Notes: generated by a model not told the origin, from the sequence alone. DNA of 64,000 bases from Duganella guangzhouensis (GCF_009674535.1 NZ_WKJK01000009.1:246099-310098); one strand, 5' to 3'; positions 49,231-58,029 are shown, numbered from the stretch's first letter. Program-made: numbers and translations.

Positions 49231-50835
49231 ATGCCCATGAAGAAGAGTTTGATCTGCATTGCCTTGCTGGCCGCCGCGCTGGCCCGCGCCGAGGTGACAT
49301 TCCAGAACCCCATCCAGCCGGGCACGTATCCGGACCCGAGCATCTGCCGTGTCGGTGACGACTACTACATGGTGCACAGCAGCTTTGGCTATTTCCCCGG
49401 CGTGCCCATCTTCCACAGCAAGAATCTAGTGAACTGGGAGCAAATCGGCCACGTGCTGGATCGCCCAAGCCAGGTACCGCTGGACAAGGCCGATGTCACG
49501 ATGGGCATCTTCGCGCCGACCATCCGCTACAACAATGGCGTGTACTACATGATCACCACCAACGTCACCGCCAAGGGCAATTTCTATGTGACCGCGACAG
49601 ATCCGCGCGGACCGTGGTCGGAGCCGGTGTGGGTGGATGTGCCGGGCATCGACCCGAGTCTGCTGTTCGATGACGATGGCAAGGTGTGGGTGACGTCCAC
49701 GCTCAATTGGGGCAAGGATATTCACGAAGGCATCTACCTGGCGCAGCTGGATGTCGCCACCGGCAAGCTGTTGACGCCGCTGCGCAATATCTGGACCGGC
49801 ACTGGTGGTCAGTATCCGGAAGGCCCGCATCTGTACAAGAAAGATGGCTGGTACTACCTGATGATCGCGGAAGGCGGCACCCAGTCCGGCCACAAGATAA
49901 CTATTGCCCGCAGCAAGCAAATTGAAGGGCCGTATGAAGCCAATCCGGCCAATCCGATCCTGACCCACGCCACCAATGCCAAGCGCGACAGCGAATTCCA
50001 GGGCGTCGGCCATGGTGACATGGTGCAGGCGGCCGATGGTTCGTGGTTCATGGTGGCGCTGGCGTTCCGTGTGCATGAGGATCATCAGATCCTCGGTCGC
50101 GAGACGGTGCTGGCGCCGGTTCAGTGGAGCAAGAACGCCTGGCCGGTGGTCAACGGCGATGGCGGCATCACTGCGCAGATGAGCGTGGCGTCGCTGCCGG
50201 GCGGCCCGGTGACGCCACAAAGCTATGTGCAGCACGATGGCTTTGACGGCAAACGTCTGGCGCTGGTGTGGAATCATCTGCACGCGCCGGTGGCGGAGAA
50301 CTATTCACTGACGCAGCGGCCTGGTTATCTGCGCATGCTGCCGGGCGATGGTCTGCTGAGGCGGCCGGATCAACTGAGCTTCATCGGCCGTCGCCAGCAG
50401 CATTTCAATTTTGAGGCCAGCACGCAGCTGGAATTCGAGCCACGCGCCGGCCAGCAGGCCGGGCTGACGGTGTACAAGGATGGCAAGCATCACTATGCGC
50501 TGTCAGTGCAGCGTGACGGCGACAAGCGCGTGGTGGTGCTCAGCTATCAGTTGGGCAAGATACATCATGAGGAGGCGCGCGCGCCGCTGGCCACCGGTCC
50601 GGTGCGGCTGCGCGTCTCGGGCGACAAGGATGCCTACAGCTTCTCGTACGCGCAGGGCAAGGACGGCTGGCGCCAGCTGGGCCAGGCAGATACGCGCTAC
50701 CTCAGCAGCGTCACGGCGGGCGGTTTCACCGGCTCGTACATCGGCTTGTACAGCCAGGGCAAAGCCGCCACCGCCGCGCCGGCCGACTTCGACTGGTTCG
50801 TCTACGATCCAGTCGAGCAACCGGCGCAACACTGA
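49231..50835 (+). CDS. Exported glycoside hydrolase family 43 beta-xylosidase/arabinofuranosidase
   Basis: A 534-aa GH43 enzyme with a signal peptide (KKSLICIALLAAALARA) and a propeller domain (about 24-315) containing base D35 (GTYPDPSICR), D141 (PGIDPSLLFDDDGK) and acid E197 (YPEGPHLYKK). The C-terminal GH43_C2 beta-sandwich spans about 335-525. The organisation is that of two-domain beta-D-xylosidases such as XynB3. Start codons at 49231 and 49237 are both possible. The 99-bp spacer after GH3 has no clear terminator, so the two may share a transcript. Confidence 0.92.
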   Translation: MPMKKSLICIALLAAALARAEVTFQNPIQPGTYPDPSICRVGDDYYMVHSSFGYFPGVPIFHSKNLVNWEQIGHVLDRPSQVPLDKADVTMGIFAPTIRYNNGVYYMITTNVTAKGNFYVTATDPRGPWSEPVWVDVPGIDPSLLFDDDGKVWVTSTLNWGKDIHEGIYLAQLDVATGKLLTPLRNIWTGTGGQYPEGPHLYKKDGWYYLMIAEGGTQSGHKITIARSKQIEGPYEANPANPILTHATNAKRDSEFQGVGHGDMVQAADGSWFMVALAFRVHEDHQILGRETVLAPVQWSKNAWPVVNGDGGITAQMSVASLPGGPVTPQSYVQHDGFDGKRLALVWNHLHAPVAENYSLTQRPGYLRMLPGDGLLRRPDQLSFIGRRQQHFNFEASTQLEFEPRAGQQAGLTVYKDGKHHYALSVQRDGDKRVVVLSYQLGKIHHEEARAPLATGPVRLRVSGDKDAYSFSYAQGKDGWRQLGQADTRYLSSVTAGGFTGSYIGLYSQGKAATAAPADFDWFVYDPVEQPAQH

Positions 50836-50850
50836 GCGGGCGACGCCGGC

Positions 50851-53800
50851 TTATTGGCCGCTCGTTTCCAGCGTCACCGGGCCGATCAGGCCGGAGGGAC
50901 GCAGGCGGCCATCGGCTTTGTAGGTCGGCTGCGGGGTCCATGTGACTTTGTCCTTGACGGCCGGGTCGGCATCGCGGATCAGCCGGTTGATCCACAGATT
51001 GGCGACGCGGATTTCGACCTGGTTCTGCCCTGGCTTGACCCACGGACCGATTTCCACCGTGTACGGCTGATGCCAGGCATACCCCGCCAACTGGCCGTTA
51101 ACGCGCACCTCGGCCACCTCGCGCGCCTCGCCCAGATTCAGCGTTAGCGGCGCGCCAACCCGCCAATCAGCTGGCAACGCGAACGACTTGTCGTAACTGG
51201 CGATGCCGGAGAAGTAACGCACACCGGGATCGGCATTCCGTTCCAGCGCCTGCAACGATGGCAGCACCACACTGCCCGGCGCACCGCGACCAGGCTGGAA
51301 GCGCACCGCCCAACTGCCGTCCAGCATGGCCAGCGTCGTCCGGCTGGCGACCGGCACCACGCGCGCAGCGGCCCGCGCCGGCTGGCGGAACACCACATGC
51401 ACCGACTCTTCACCGTGCAGCGCCAATGGCACCATGGTGACGCCATCGGCAATGCGGTAGCTGACCGGCTCGAACGTCCCGGTTTCGGCACGCCACAGTT
51501 CCGGCTCCAGGCCCACCACACGGAAGCGCGCTTCGATGTTTGCATCGCGATTCTTGCGGTTGACCACGAAGTAGCTATCGCCATCGCTCAGCTTGCGATG
51601 CGCGAACAAAATCTCGCCATCGCCGCTGTAGCTGAAGTCGGGTGCGATTCCGAGCCTGCGCAGCACAGCGTTGATGTCACGGCTGGCAATCACCTTGCCC
51701 TGTCCCACGCTGGTCACGTCGGCATCCGGCCACAGCCGGCTCAGCAGCGCGTCATACTCGGCCTGCTCACCCGCCAGGCTGGGCGAGCCTAGTGGACGCG
51801 CGCCGACGATGGTGGCACCGCCCTCGGCCAGCACAGCGATGCGGCGCAAGGCCGACAGCGTCATGCGGCTGGACGAGCCACCCAGGTAAATCACCTTGTA
51901 GCGCGCGCCGGCGGCCGATACCACCTCGTTGCCATCGTTTGACAACGCGCCCATCAGCGCATCGTAGTTGACGAAGTCATAGGCGTGGGCGGTCGGCGCA
52001 TCCTGTACCGCGCGCTCGCTGTAGAGGCCGGTGAGCGGCGCTTCCTCGCCATAGAAATACGCCACGTCCGCGTAATTGCGGCCCTGCTGCAGCATCAGCG
52101 CGTTGCGCGACAAGTAGTCGACCCACGGCTTGGCCAGCTCGGCCCAGCTGTCCTGGCGATTGAAGAACTGGCCAATGCCGCCCAGCGAAATCCCCGGCAG
52201 CTTGTCATCGCGCGGCACGTGCACCGAGGTGTGGATGACCGGACGATTCACGCCCAGCACAAATTCCAGATCGGCCACGCGCTTCAGGTCGGCCGGACCG
52301 AAAGCCCATGGCGCCATGCCTGCCGTCATCGATTCGGCGGCGACGATGTTCTGGCCGTAGACATGCGCCACCGACGCGGCGCCCTTGATGTCGGCCAGAT
52401 AGCTGAGCTGCGGCCCGGCCTGGCGCTCGAAGGCCCACATCGCGGCCATTGGATAATCGGTGTGGCTGCGCATCGCCATGTCGTCGCCCAGCATGGGGCG
52501 GCCGCTTTCCAGCGCTTCGCCGTAGACCTTGAGATCGTTGGCATGCGCGACCTTGGCCACCGTGCCGTAGAATTCGCTCGCGATCAAATCGGCCAGCGTG
52601 CGGCGGAAATCGTAGAGGAACTTGTCCGATTGTTCGCGGCTGCCGATCAGCGTGCCGGTCAGCGTTGGCAGCCATGGCGTTGGATCGTAGCCGCGCAGGC
52701 GCTGGAACTGGGCGATCAGCTGCGGTGTCCAGTTGGCGGCGCCGACTTCGATCGAATCGGTCAGCAGTGCGCGGACGCCGCGCTTGCCGAGTAGATCGTC
52801 GCCGGTGGCGGTGCGGTAGTTGGCCAGGTAGTGGTCGAAATAGCGTTGGTTGGCGCCGGCATCGAATTTGTCGGTTTCCAGGCCGGTCGCTTCGGCCGGG
52901 GCAGGATGGTTGGTCTTGCCGACCAGCGAGTAGCCAAGCCGCAGGATGCGCCAGTTGCCGGCCGGTGGCGTCCAGTCCAGCGTGCCGTCGGCGCGCAGTT
53001 TGCCGGTCAGGTTGATGACCTGGGTCGGGGCCGCGCCCTGCGCGCCATCAGCTACTCGCGGCAGCGCGTAGTAATCCGGCACCAGCGCGTAGCCGGCTTT
53101 CGCCTCGTACTGGTCGATGCGGGTGTCGGCGCTGAGTTGCAGCGTGGCGATCTGTACCGGCTTGGCGAGCAAGCCGCCGATCATCTTGCCAAAGACGTCT
53201 TCCATGGCGATGTCTTTATCCGGCCCGTGACCATCCTCGCCGCCGCCCATGGCCGGTTTGACGATCAGACGGAAGTGGCGCGCGGTGACGGCCGGGAAAC
53301 TAAGCGTGGTCGGCACGTCGGCCAGGCGGATGGTGCTGATTAGTTGCCAGGTTTTGCCGTCCTGGCTGGCTTCCAGCTGCGGCGCCAGGAAGCCGCCCAA
53401 CGGCGGCACTGCAGCGCCCGGCATGTGCAGCGTCAGCGAGCGCACGGTGACGGCGGCAGGATAGGTCAGCCGCAGCTCCGGCACTTTGCCGGTGACGATG
53501 GAGGGCAGCGTGATGCCGCCAACACTGCCACGCTTGCCCTTGTTGGCTAGCGGCTTGCCATCGCCGTCCGTCAGGCGTGGCGACGGCAGCGCGGACGACG
53601 GCGACAGCGGCACCGCCAGCACCGCCACGTCCCGGTAAAACGCTGGCGCCTGGTGGCCGGCCTGGCCGGCGATCAGCTCGGACAAATCCGGCTGCTGCGG
53701 AATGTCCTGGAAAGGGCCGGCCACCGATGGCGGCGCGGCCAGCCGCAATGGAGCGCGCTGGCCACCTTGAGCCGTGGTCTCGCTCCATACCAGCTTCTTC

Positions 53801-54219
53801 AATGCGTCTTCCGGCGGCACCCACGGCCCGCCCGCCTCCGACCAGCCCGGCGACGACGCGATCGCCAGTTCCAATCCCAGGCGATCGGCCTCGCTGGCGG
53901 CAAAGCGGAACGCTTTTTTCCAATCGTCGGTCATGTAGGGCAAGCGCTTTTCCACCACCAACGGCGTCGCCAGGTCGACGTCGAAATTCTGCAAGCCGCC
54001 GATGCCGACCCGCTTCATCCACTCCAGATCCTTGGCGATACCCTGTTCGGTGATATTGCCGTTCATCCAGTGCCACCACACGCGCGGCCGCGCGGCGTTA
54101 GGTGGGTCCATGAAGTCGGCCGCCAGCTGACCACCGCCTTCTGGCGCCGCGTGCACCGAACCAAGCACGGCACACAACAGCGACGCTCGCAACGCATATT
54201 TATACATCGGCGCTCGCAT
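50851..54219 (-). CDS. Exported GH106-type alpha-L-rhamnosidase
   Basis: A 1122-aa exported glycoside hydrolase with a signal peptide ending GSVHA. The conserved GH106 beginning is clear: RPRVWWHWMNGNITEQGI, then DLEWMKRVGIGGLQNF. The TIM-barrel core continues with NWTPQLIAQFQRLRGYDPTP, and the C-terminal galactose-binding/jelly-roll region (about 950-1110) with LNLGEAREVAEVRVNG. It should remove terminal rhamnose from rhamnogalacturonan or flavonoid glycosides. It follows the deglycosidase beta gene by 4 bp, so it belongs to the same LysR-proximal operon. An ATG at 54207 is an alternative start; neither has a strong ribosome-binding site. Confidence 0.88.
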   Translation of the reverse strand: MRAPMYKYALRASLLCAVLGSVHAAPEGGGQLAADFMDPPNAARPRVWWHWMNGNITEQGIAKDLEWMKRVGIGGLQNFDVDLATPLVVEKRLPYMTDDWKKAFRFAASEADRLGLELAIASSPGWSEAGGPWVPPEDALKKLVWSETTAQGGQRAPLRLAAPPSVAGPFQDIPQQPDLSELIAGQAGHQAPAFYRDVAVLAVPLSPSSALPSPRLTDGDGKPLANKGKRGSVGGITLPSIVTGKVPELRLTYPAAVTVRSLTLHMPGAAVPPLGGFLAPQLEASQDGKTWQLISTIRLADVPTTLSFPAVTARHFRLIVKPAMGGGEDGHGPDKDIAMEDVFGKMIGGLLAKPVQIATLQLSADTRIDQYEAKAGYALVPDYYALPRVADGAQGAAPTQVINLTGKLRADGTLDWTPPAGNWRILRLGYSLVGKTNHPAPAEATGLETDKFDAGANQRYFDHYLANYRTATGDDLLGKRGVRALLTDSIEVGAANWTPQLIAQFQRLRGYDPTPWLPTLTGTLIGSREQSDKFLYDFRRTLADLIASEFYGTVAKVAHANDLKVYGEALESGRPMLGDDMAMRSHTDYPMAAMWAFERQAGPQLSYLADIKGAASVAHVYGQNIVAAESMTAGMAPWAFGPADLKRVADLEFVLGVNRPVIHTSVHVPRDDKLPGISLGGIGQFFNRQDSWAELAKPWVDYLSRNALMLQQGRNYADVAYFYGEEAPLTGLYSERAVQDAPTAHAYDFVNYDALMGALSNDGNEVVSAAGARYKVIYLGGSSSRMTLSALRRIAVLAEGGATIVGARPLGSPSLAGEQAEYDALLSRLWPDADVTSVGQGKVIASRDINAVLRRLGIAPDFSYSGDGEILFAHRKLSDGDSYFVVNRKNRDANIEARFRVVGLEPELWRAETGTFEPVSYRIADGVTMVPLALHGEESVHVVFRQPARAAARVVPVASRTTLAMLDGSWAVRFQPGRGAPGSVVLPSLQALERNADPGVRYFSGIASYDKSFALPADWRVGAPLTLNLGEAREVAEVRVNGQLAGYAWHQPYTVEIGPWVKPGQNQVEIRVANLWINRLIRDADPAVKDKVTWTPQPTYKADGRLRPSGLIGPVTLETSGQ

Positions 54220-54223
54220 GTGG

Positions 54224-54628
54224 CTACGGAAGCACGATCGTCGCCAGCCGCTCGGCACGCACAAAGCTGGGCTGGAACTCGGGTGGGAAATAAGGCGAAC
54301 GCACACGCGCGCAGATCGCCACCTTGTGGATGCCAGGCTTCAGGCCGCCCGCCTTCTTCACCACCACCGAACCCCACTCCTGCAATTCCCAGCGCACCTC
54401 GGCCGCCTCGCGGATTTCCTCCAACGTATAGGTGGCGTCACGCAAACGCAGCAGGTTCTGTTCGAACGGGAACACCTCGCCGTCGACCGTAATGTCGAAA
54501 CCATCCAGCAGCGACAAGCGCATGCCGCGATAGTTCGGCAGCCGGATGCGGACCTCGAAGCCTTCGCGATCCTGTTCCGGGCCGTAGTTGCGGAAGCCCG
54601 AACTTTGTATCAATTGATGCTCAACCAT
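54224..54628 (-). CDS. C-glycoside deglycosidase beta subunit (DUF6379)
   Basis: A 134-aa all-beta protein of the DUF6379 family, the small subunit of C-glycoside deglycosidases, the enzymes that cleave 3-oxo C-glucosides by elimination. Typical features are FRNYGPEQDREGFEVRIRLP, YRGMRLSLLDGFDITVDG, and a C-terminal Pro/Tyr-rich SPYFPPEFQPSF segment. It lies 21 bp after the alpha subunit and 4 bp before the rhamnosidase, with AAGGGA before the ATG. The alpha/beta pairing supports the assignment. The C3-oxidising partner (GMC or Gfo/Idh/MocA oxidoreductase) is not encoded in the window. Confidence 0.8.
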   Translation of the reverse strand: MVEHQLIQSSGFRNYGPEQDREGFEVRIRLPNYRGMRLSLLDGFDITVDGEVFPFEQNLLRLRDATYTLEEIREAAEVRWELQEWGSVVVKKAGGLKPGIHKVAICARVRSPYFPPEFQPSFVRAERLATIVLP

Positions 54629-54649
54629 AAAATATCCCTTCGCAATAGA

Positions 54650-55555
54650 TCAGGCCAGGCGGCCTTCGTCGTAGTCTTGTTCCAGCTGGCGCAGGATCAC
54701 ATGCTGACGCCGCACCTGGTCGATCGCCACCCACGGATCGCGGCGGCCTTCGTATTCGCTGGACAGATAGCCGTCGTAGCCGGCGCGCTTCAGCGCCGGG
54801 ATCACCTTGGCCCAAGGGATGTTTTCATCTTCAAGCTGGTCATTGATCTTGTGGAACTTGGCCTGCACGAACACCACGTATTTGGCGATGTCCAGGAACT
54901 CGTCCGGATTGACCTTGATGCCGTCCAGGAAGGACAGCGCGGTCTTGCGCATTTCCGGCGTTTCCTGCGGCCAGAACGGCAGCGGACGATCCTGGAAGAT
55001 GCCGGTATCGACCATCAAACCAAAATGCCTGGTGCCGGTACGTTCGATAAAGGCGATGTAATCGTCCACCGCCTGATGCTTGATCGGCGTTGGCGAATGA
55101 ATTTCCGGGCAAATCACGATGTCGTATTTGTGCGCCAGATCCAGCACGCGCTCGACTGCGCCTTCCCAGATCGGGTCCGGCATCAGATCGGAAGTGACCA
55201 CACCGAACTTGGGCCGCAAGAACTTGAAGCCCAGTTGATGCGCCAGATGCAGATCACGTTCCAGCTCCGCCGCACCTTCCTGCTCGGTCAGCTTGCGCGA
55301 CAGGCGCAGCTTGGTATCCACCCACGAGCACATATTGGTCGGTTCCAGCTTGTGCTTTTCCAGCAGGCGGAACCAGTTGTCCACCCATTGCGTGGCCGGC
55401 TTGGGATAGCCGGTCACATGCGCCTCGCCCAGAATTTCAATCCCGGTCGCGCCGGTCTCCGCCACATGATCGAAGCCGTCTTCGATATTCATGACGCTGG
55501 AGAAGTCTTCAGTGAAGCTGTACAGCGACACCCCGTATTTGAATTTTCCCGCCAT
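54650..55555 (-). CDS. C-glycoside deglycosidase alpha subunit (xylose-isomerase-like TIM barrel)
   Basis: A 301-aa cytoplasmic TIM-barrel protein of the sugar-phosphate isomerase/epimerase superfamily, annotated here as the catalytic subunit of a C-glycoside deglycosidase. The probable metal ligands line up as E151 (CPEIHSP), D183 (MVDTGIFQD), H235 (QAKFHKIND) and E267 (YLSSEYEGRRD), with H153 a candidate base. The start MAGKFKYGVSLYSF has AAGGAGGG just upstream. The co-encoded DUF6379 beta subunit distinguishes it from plain isomerases. It is the first gene of an operon read away from the LysR gene, but its leader is crossed by a terminator-like hairpin. Confidence 0.82.
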   Translation of the reverse strand: MAGKFKYGVSLYSFTEDFSSVMNIEDGFDHVAETGATGIEILGEAHVTGYPKPATQWVDNWFRLLEKHKLEPTNMCSWVDTKLRLSRKLTEQEGAAELERDLHLAHQLGFKFLRPKFGVVTSDLMPDPIWEGAVERVLDLAHKYDIVICPEIHSPTPIKHQAVDDYIAFIERTGTRHFGLMVDTGIFQDRPLPFWPQETPEMRKTALSFLDGIKVNPDEFLDIAKYVVFVQAKFHKINDQLEDENIPWAKVIPALKRAGYDGYLSSEYEGRRDPWVAIDQVRRQHVILRQLEQDYDEGRLA

Positions 55556-55572
55556 TCCGATTCCCTCCTTAC

Positions 55573-55597
55573 GAAAAACCCGTCCTGCCAGACGGGT
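55573..55597 (-). terminator. Rho-independent terminator between LysR and the deglycosidase operon
   Basis: On the minus strand ACCCGTC-TGGCAG-GACGGGT (7-bp perfect stem) runs into TTTTT. It sits about 60 bp after the LysR stop but only 18 bp before the deglycosidase ATG, leaving no room for a promoter between them. Confidence 0.75.
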
Positions 55598-55629
55598 GAA
55601 GGCAGAATACGTGGCTAACGCGGCGGCGA

Positions 55630-55641
55630 ATAATCAATTAT
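55630..55641. promoter_or_regulatory. Possible LysR-type binding palindrome
   Basis: ATAATCAATTAT has ATAAT/ATTAT arms with a 2-bp centre, AT-rich in a GC-rich setting, within 90 bp upstream of the deglycosidase operon. Confidence 0.4.
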
Positions 55642-55656
55642 GTGGATAGGATCTAT

Positions 55657-56646
55657 TCAAGCTGCCAGCGCGGACAGCGGCGGCAGCGCGATCGCGGCGC
55701 CGGAGAGAACAGCGCGCGGCGCCGGGCGAGCGCCGGCCGCATGTTGCGCCGCCAGTTCGGTCAACGCGTTGCGTAACCAGCGGTGCGCGCGGTCGTTGTC
55801 GACGATCGCGGACCACTGCATCACCTCCTCCATCGCCGGCACCGGCTGCGGCAGCTCGGCCATGCGCAACGGATGCCAGCGCAACAGCTGCTGCACCATG
55901 CCGCGCCGCATGGTGGCGATGCGGCGGCTACCGACCAGAAACTCGGGCAGGCAGCTGAAATTGGCGGCGGTGATCTCCACCCGGCGTTGCACGCCGAGCT
56001 GGCTCTCGACCCAGTCACGCGCGCCGGACCGCCCGCCGGCGGCGGAAAACTGCACCGTCACGTGCGGCAGGTTGGCGAATTGTTCGCGCGTGATTTGTGG
56101 TCCGACTTCCGGATGCTGATTCCACAGCACGCATACATAGTCGTCATGCAGCAGCGCCTGCTGGCGGTGATCGCCGGCCAAATGATCGCGTGGCCCGACG
56201 ATCAAATCGATGTCGCGCCGCGCCAGCGCCACGTCCGCATCCGGATACGGCGGCGCGATTTCCAGCGTGATGCCGGGCGCTTCCTCGCTGATGCGGTTGG
56301 CCAGCGGCGCCAGCAGCACGCTGACCACGTAGTCGGTGGCGACGATGCGGAAATGCTGGGTGGCGGTGGCCGGATTGAACTCGGCGCCAATGTCGGAAAT
56401 GGCGCGCAACTGTTGCAGCACCTCGCGCACCGGCTGCAGCAGGCTGTCGCCACGCGGCGTGCGTATCATGCTGCGGCCCTGCGATTGCAGCAGCGGGTCC
56501 TGGAAATAGTCGCGCAGCCGGCTCAGCACCGAACTGGTGGCCGGCTGCGACAGGTAAAGACGCTTGGCGGCCTTGGTGGTGCTGCATTCGGTCAGCAGCA
56601 CTTCCAACGCCACCAGCAGGTTCAAATCCAAACGGTTGAAGCGCAT
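55657..56646 (-). CDS. LysR-family transcriptional regulator
   Basis: A 329-aa LTTR of the NodD/LinR-like branch. The N-terminal winged helix-turn-helix is about residues 20-45 (STTKAAKRLYLSQPATSSVL), and the effector-binding domain is about 95-300. GGAGA precedes the ATG. It is transcribed in the same direction as, and just upstream of, the deglycosidase-rhamnosidase operon, making it the most likely controller; flavonoid-type inducers would fit this branch, as an inference. The leader contains a Fur-box-like inverted repeat shared with the divergent TetR gene. Confidence 0.9.
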   Translation of the reverse strand: MRFNRLDLNLLVALEVLLTECSTTKAAKRLYLSQPATSSVLSRLRDYFQDPLLQSQGRSMIRTPRGDSLLQPVREVLQQLRAISDIGAEFNPATATQHFRIVATDYVVSVLLAPLANRISEEAPGITLEIAPPYPDADVALARRDIDLIVGPRDHLAGDHRQQALLHDDYVCVLWNQHPEVGPQITREQFANLPHVTVQFSAAGGRSGARDWVESQLGVQRRVEITAANFSCLPEFLVGSRRIATMRRGMVQQLLRWHPLRMAELPQPVPAMEEVMQWSAIVDNDRAHRWLRNALTELAAQHAAGARPAPRAVLSGAAIALPPLSALAA

Positions 56647-56705
56647 GTGTGTCTCCTGTAAAGCGCCGGACTTCTGCTGAGCCGGTCATCTGGTGGCACA
56701 ATAAT

Positions 56706-56723
56706 GAATGAGAATTCGCATTC
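56706..56723. promoter_or_regulatory. Fur-box-like inverted repeat in the LysR/TetR spacer
   Basis: GAATGAGAATTCGCATTC is self-complementary at all but one base pair position and contains AATGAGAAT, as in the three Fur boxes of this window. It lies midway between two divergent regulator genes. Confidence 0.4.
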
Positions 56724-56748
56724 GCACAAATCGTTTTTATCAATAGCG

Positions 56749-56760
56749 TGTATCGATACA
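56749..56760. promoter_or_regulatory. Palindromic operator candidate for the TetR regulator
   Basis: TGTATCGATACA is a perfect 12-bp palindrome 62 bp upstream of the TetR ATG, suiting autoregulation. Confidence 0.45.
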
Positions 56761-56822
56761 ACAGCGGACTTGAGCGATTTGATTCGTGCTACAGTGCGGC
56801 CAACTTGACCCCCAGTACACTC

Positions 56823-57467
56823 ATGACCAAGCCTCTCAACGCACCGCCGCCGGCCGTCCCCAAACAGAAACGCAGCCTGGAATCGCAGGAAGCCATCCTG
56901 CTGGCCACCGAACGGCTGTTGACGCGCGAAGGCGGCAATGACTTCACCTTGCTCGACCTGAGCCGCGAGTCCGGCATGTCGGTCGGCGGCATCTACCGCC
57001 GCTTCGTCGACAAGCAGGGCTTGATGCTGGTGATGCAGCAGCGCTTGAATGAGAGGATGTTGCAGGACTATACCGAGTTCGCCCGCGAGGCCAGCCAGAG
57101 CGCCGCCAACCTGAAGCAACTGGTGCCGGTGCTGATCGCCGGCATGACCGAGTTGCTGCGGCGTCACGCGGCGGTGCTACGCAAAATCGTGGAAGAATCG
57201 ATGCACCATCCGGAGATGGCACAGAACGGCATTCAGATCTATCACGCCCACCTGGCGCTGTTCAAGCGGGATCTGCTGAGGTACCGCGCCGAGATCGCCC
57301 ATGACGATCCCGAATATGCGATCGAGTTCTGCTTCAATGCAGTCTACGAACTGGTGGCGAGCCATCTGGCCTTCGGACGTGGCTCGACCGTGACAGAGCA
57401 GGACTGGCCGCGCCTGTTGGCGAATCTGCAGCGGCTGTGCCTCAACTTTCTGGCGTATCCGCTCTGA
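56823..57467 (+). CDS. TetR/AcrR-family transcriptional regulator
   Basis: A 214-aa TetR regulator with an N-terminal helix-turn-helix at about 20-65 (ILLATERLLTREGGNDFTLL, then SGMSVGGIYRRFVDKQGLML) and a helical ligand domain. The ATG at 56823 is chosen over a GTG at 56748, which would fall inside the palindrome at 56749-56760 and add a non-conserved N-terminus. It is convergent with the DeoR-type gene (4-bp gap). Ligand and targets unknown; nearby candidates are its own gene and the divergent LysR gene. Confidence 0.88.
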   Translation: MTKPLNAPPPAVPKQKRSLESQEAILLATERLLTREGGNDFTLLDLSRESGMSVGGIYRRFVDKQGLMLVMQQRLNERMLQDYTEFAREASQSAANLKQLVPVLIAGMTELLRRHAAVLRKIVEESMHHPEMAQNGIQIYHAHLALFKRDLLRYRAEIAHDDPEYAIEFCFNAVYELVASHLAFGRGSTVTEQDWPRLLANLQRLCLNFLAYPL

Positions 57468-57471
57468 GGTT

Positions 57472-58029
57472 TCAATGCAGCGTGGCCACCAGCCGCACCG
57501 CGATGCCGGCATCCAGCAGCATGTGCAGGCTGGCGGCGCTGATGTGGTAATCGGTAATCAGGCAGGACACCCGCTCCAGCCCGCAAATCAGCAATCCCCC
57601 CTTGCCGGCCAGTTGCGACGACGCGGCCAGCACCACCACCTCGTCGGCCTGGGCGATCAGCAGGCGCGTGGCCTGGGCTTCGTTGTCGTCGCTGGCCAGC
57701 AACCCGCGCAAGGACAGCCCGCCGATGCCGATGAACACGCGGTCGGCGCTATAACCCTGGATGAAATCGAGATCCGGCGCCACCGTCAACGCGTCGCCAG
57801 CGTGCAGCATGCCGCCGGTGAAAAATACTTCATTCTCGCTGAGCAGCGCCAGGCGATTGGCGGCGCGCAGTGAATTGGTCAGGATGCGCAAGTGCTTGTC
57901 GATCAAAAAATCCGTCATCGCGTCAGCGTCGGCACCACACAGGATAATGGTGTCGCCATCGGCACACATGGCAGCCGCGCACAACGCAATCGCGCGTGCC
58001 TGCCGTGGCAGATGCTCATTGACCGGCAT
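57472..58029 (-). CDS. Stand-alone DeoR-type sensor domain without helix-turn-helix
   Basis: A 185-aa protein corresponding to the DeoRC effector domain only. GDTIILCGADADAMTDFL, LRILTNSLRAANRLALLSE, FFTGGMLHAGDALTVAP and DRVFIGIGGLSLRGL align in order with the sugar-phosphate-binding domain of GlpR/DeoR repressors. The usual N-terminal DNA-binding domain (about 60 residues) is absent: the ATG lies inside the 3' end of the kinase gene, so there is no room for it. GADADA replaces the family's GTTT phosphate-binding motif. It is the last gene of the rha-type operon. It may bind a sugar phosphate and modulate the kinase or another regulator, or be a truncated relic. Confidence 0.75.
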   Translation of the reverse strand: MPVNEHLPRQARAIALCAAAMCADGDTIILCGADADAMTDFLIDKHLRILTNSLRAANRLALLSENEVFFTGGMLHAGDALTVAPDLDFIQGYSADRVFIGIGGLSLRGLLASDDNEAQATRLLIAQADEVVVLAASSQLAGKGGLLICGLERVSCLITDYHISAASLHMLLDAGIAVRLVATLH

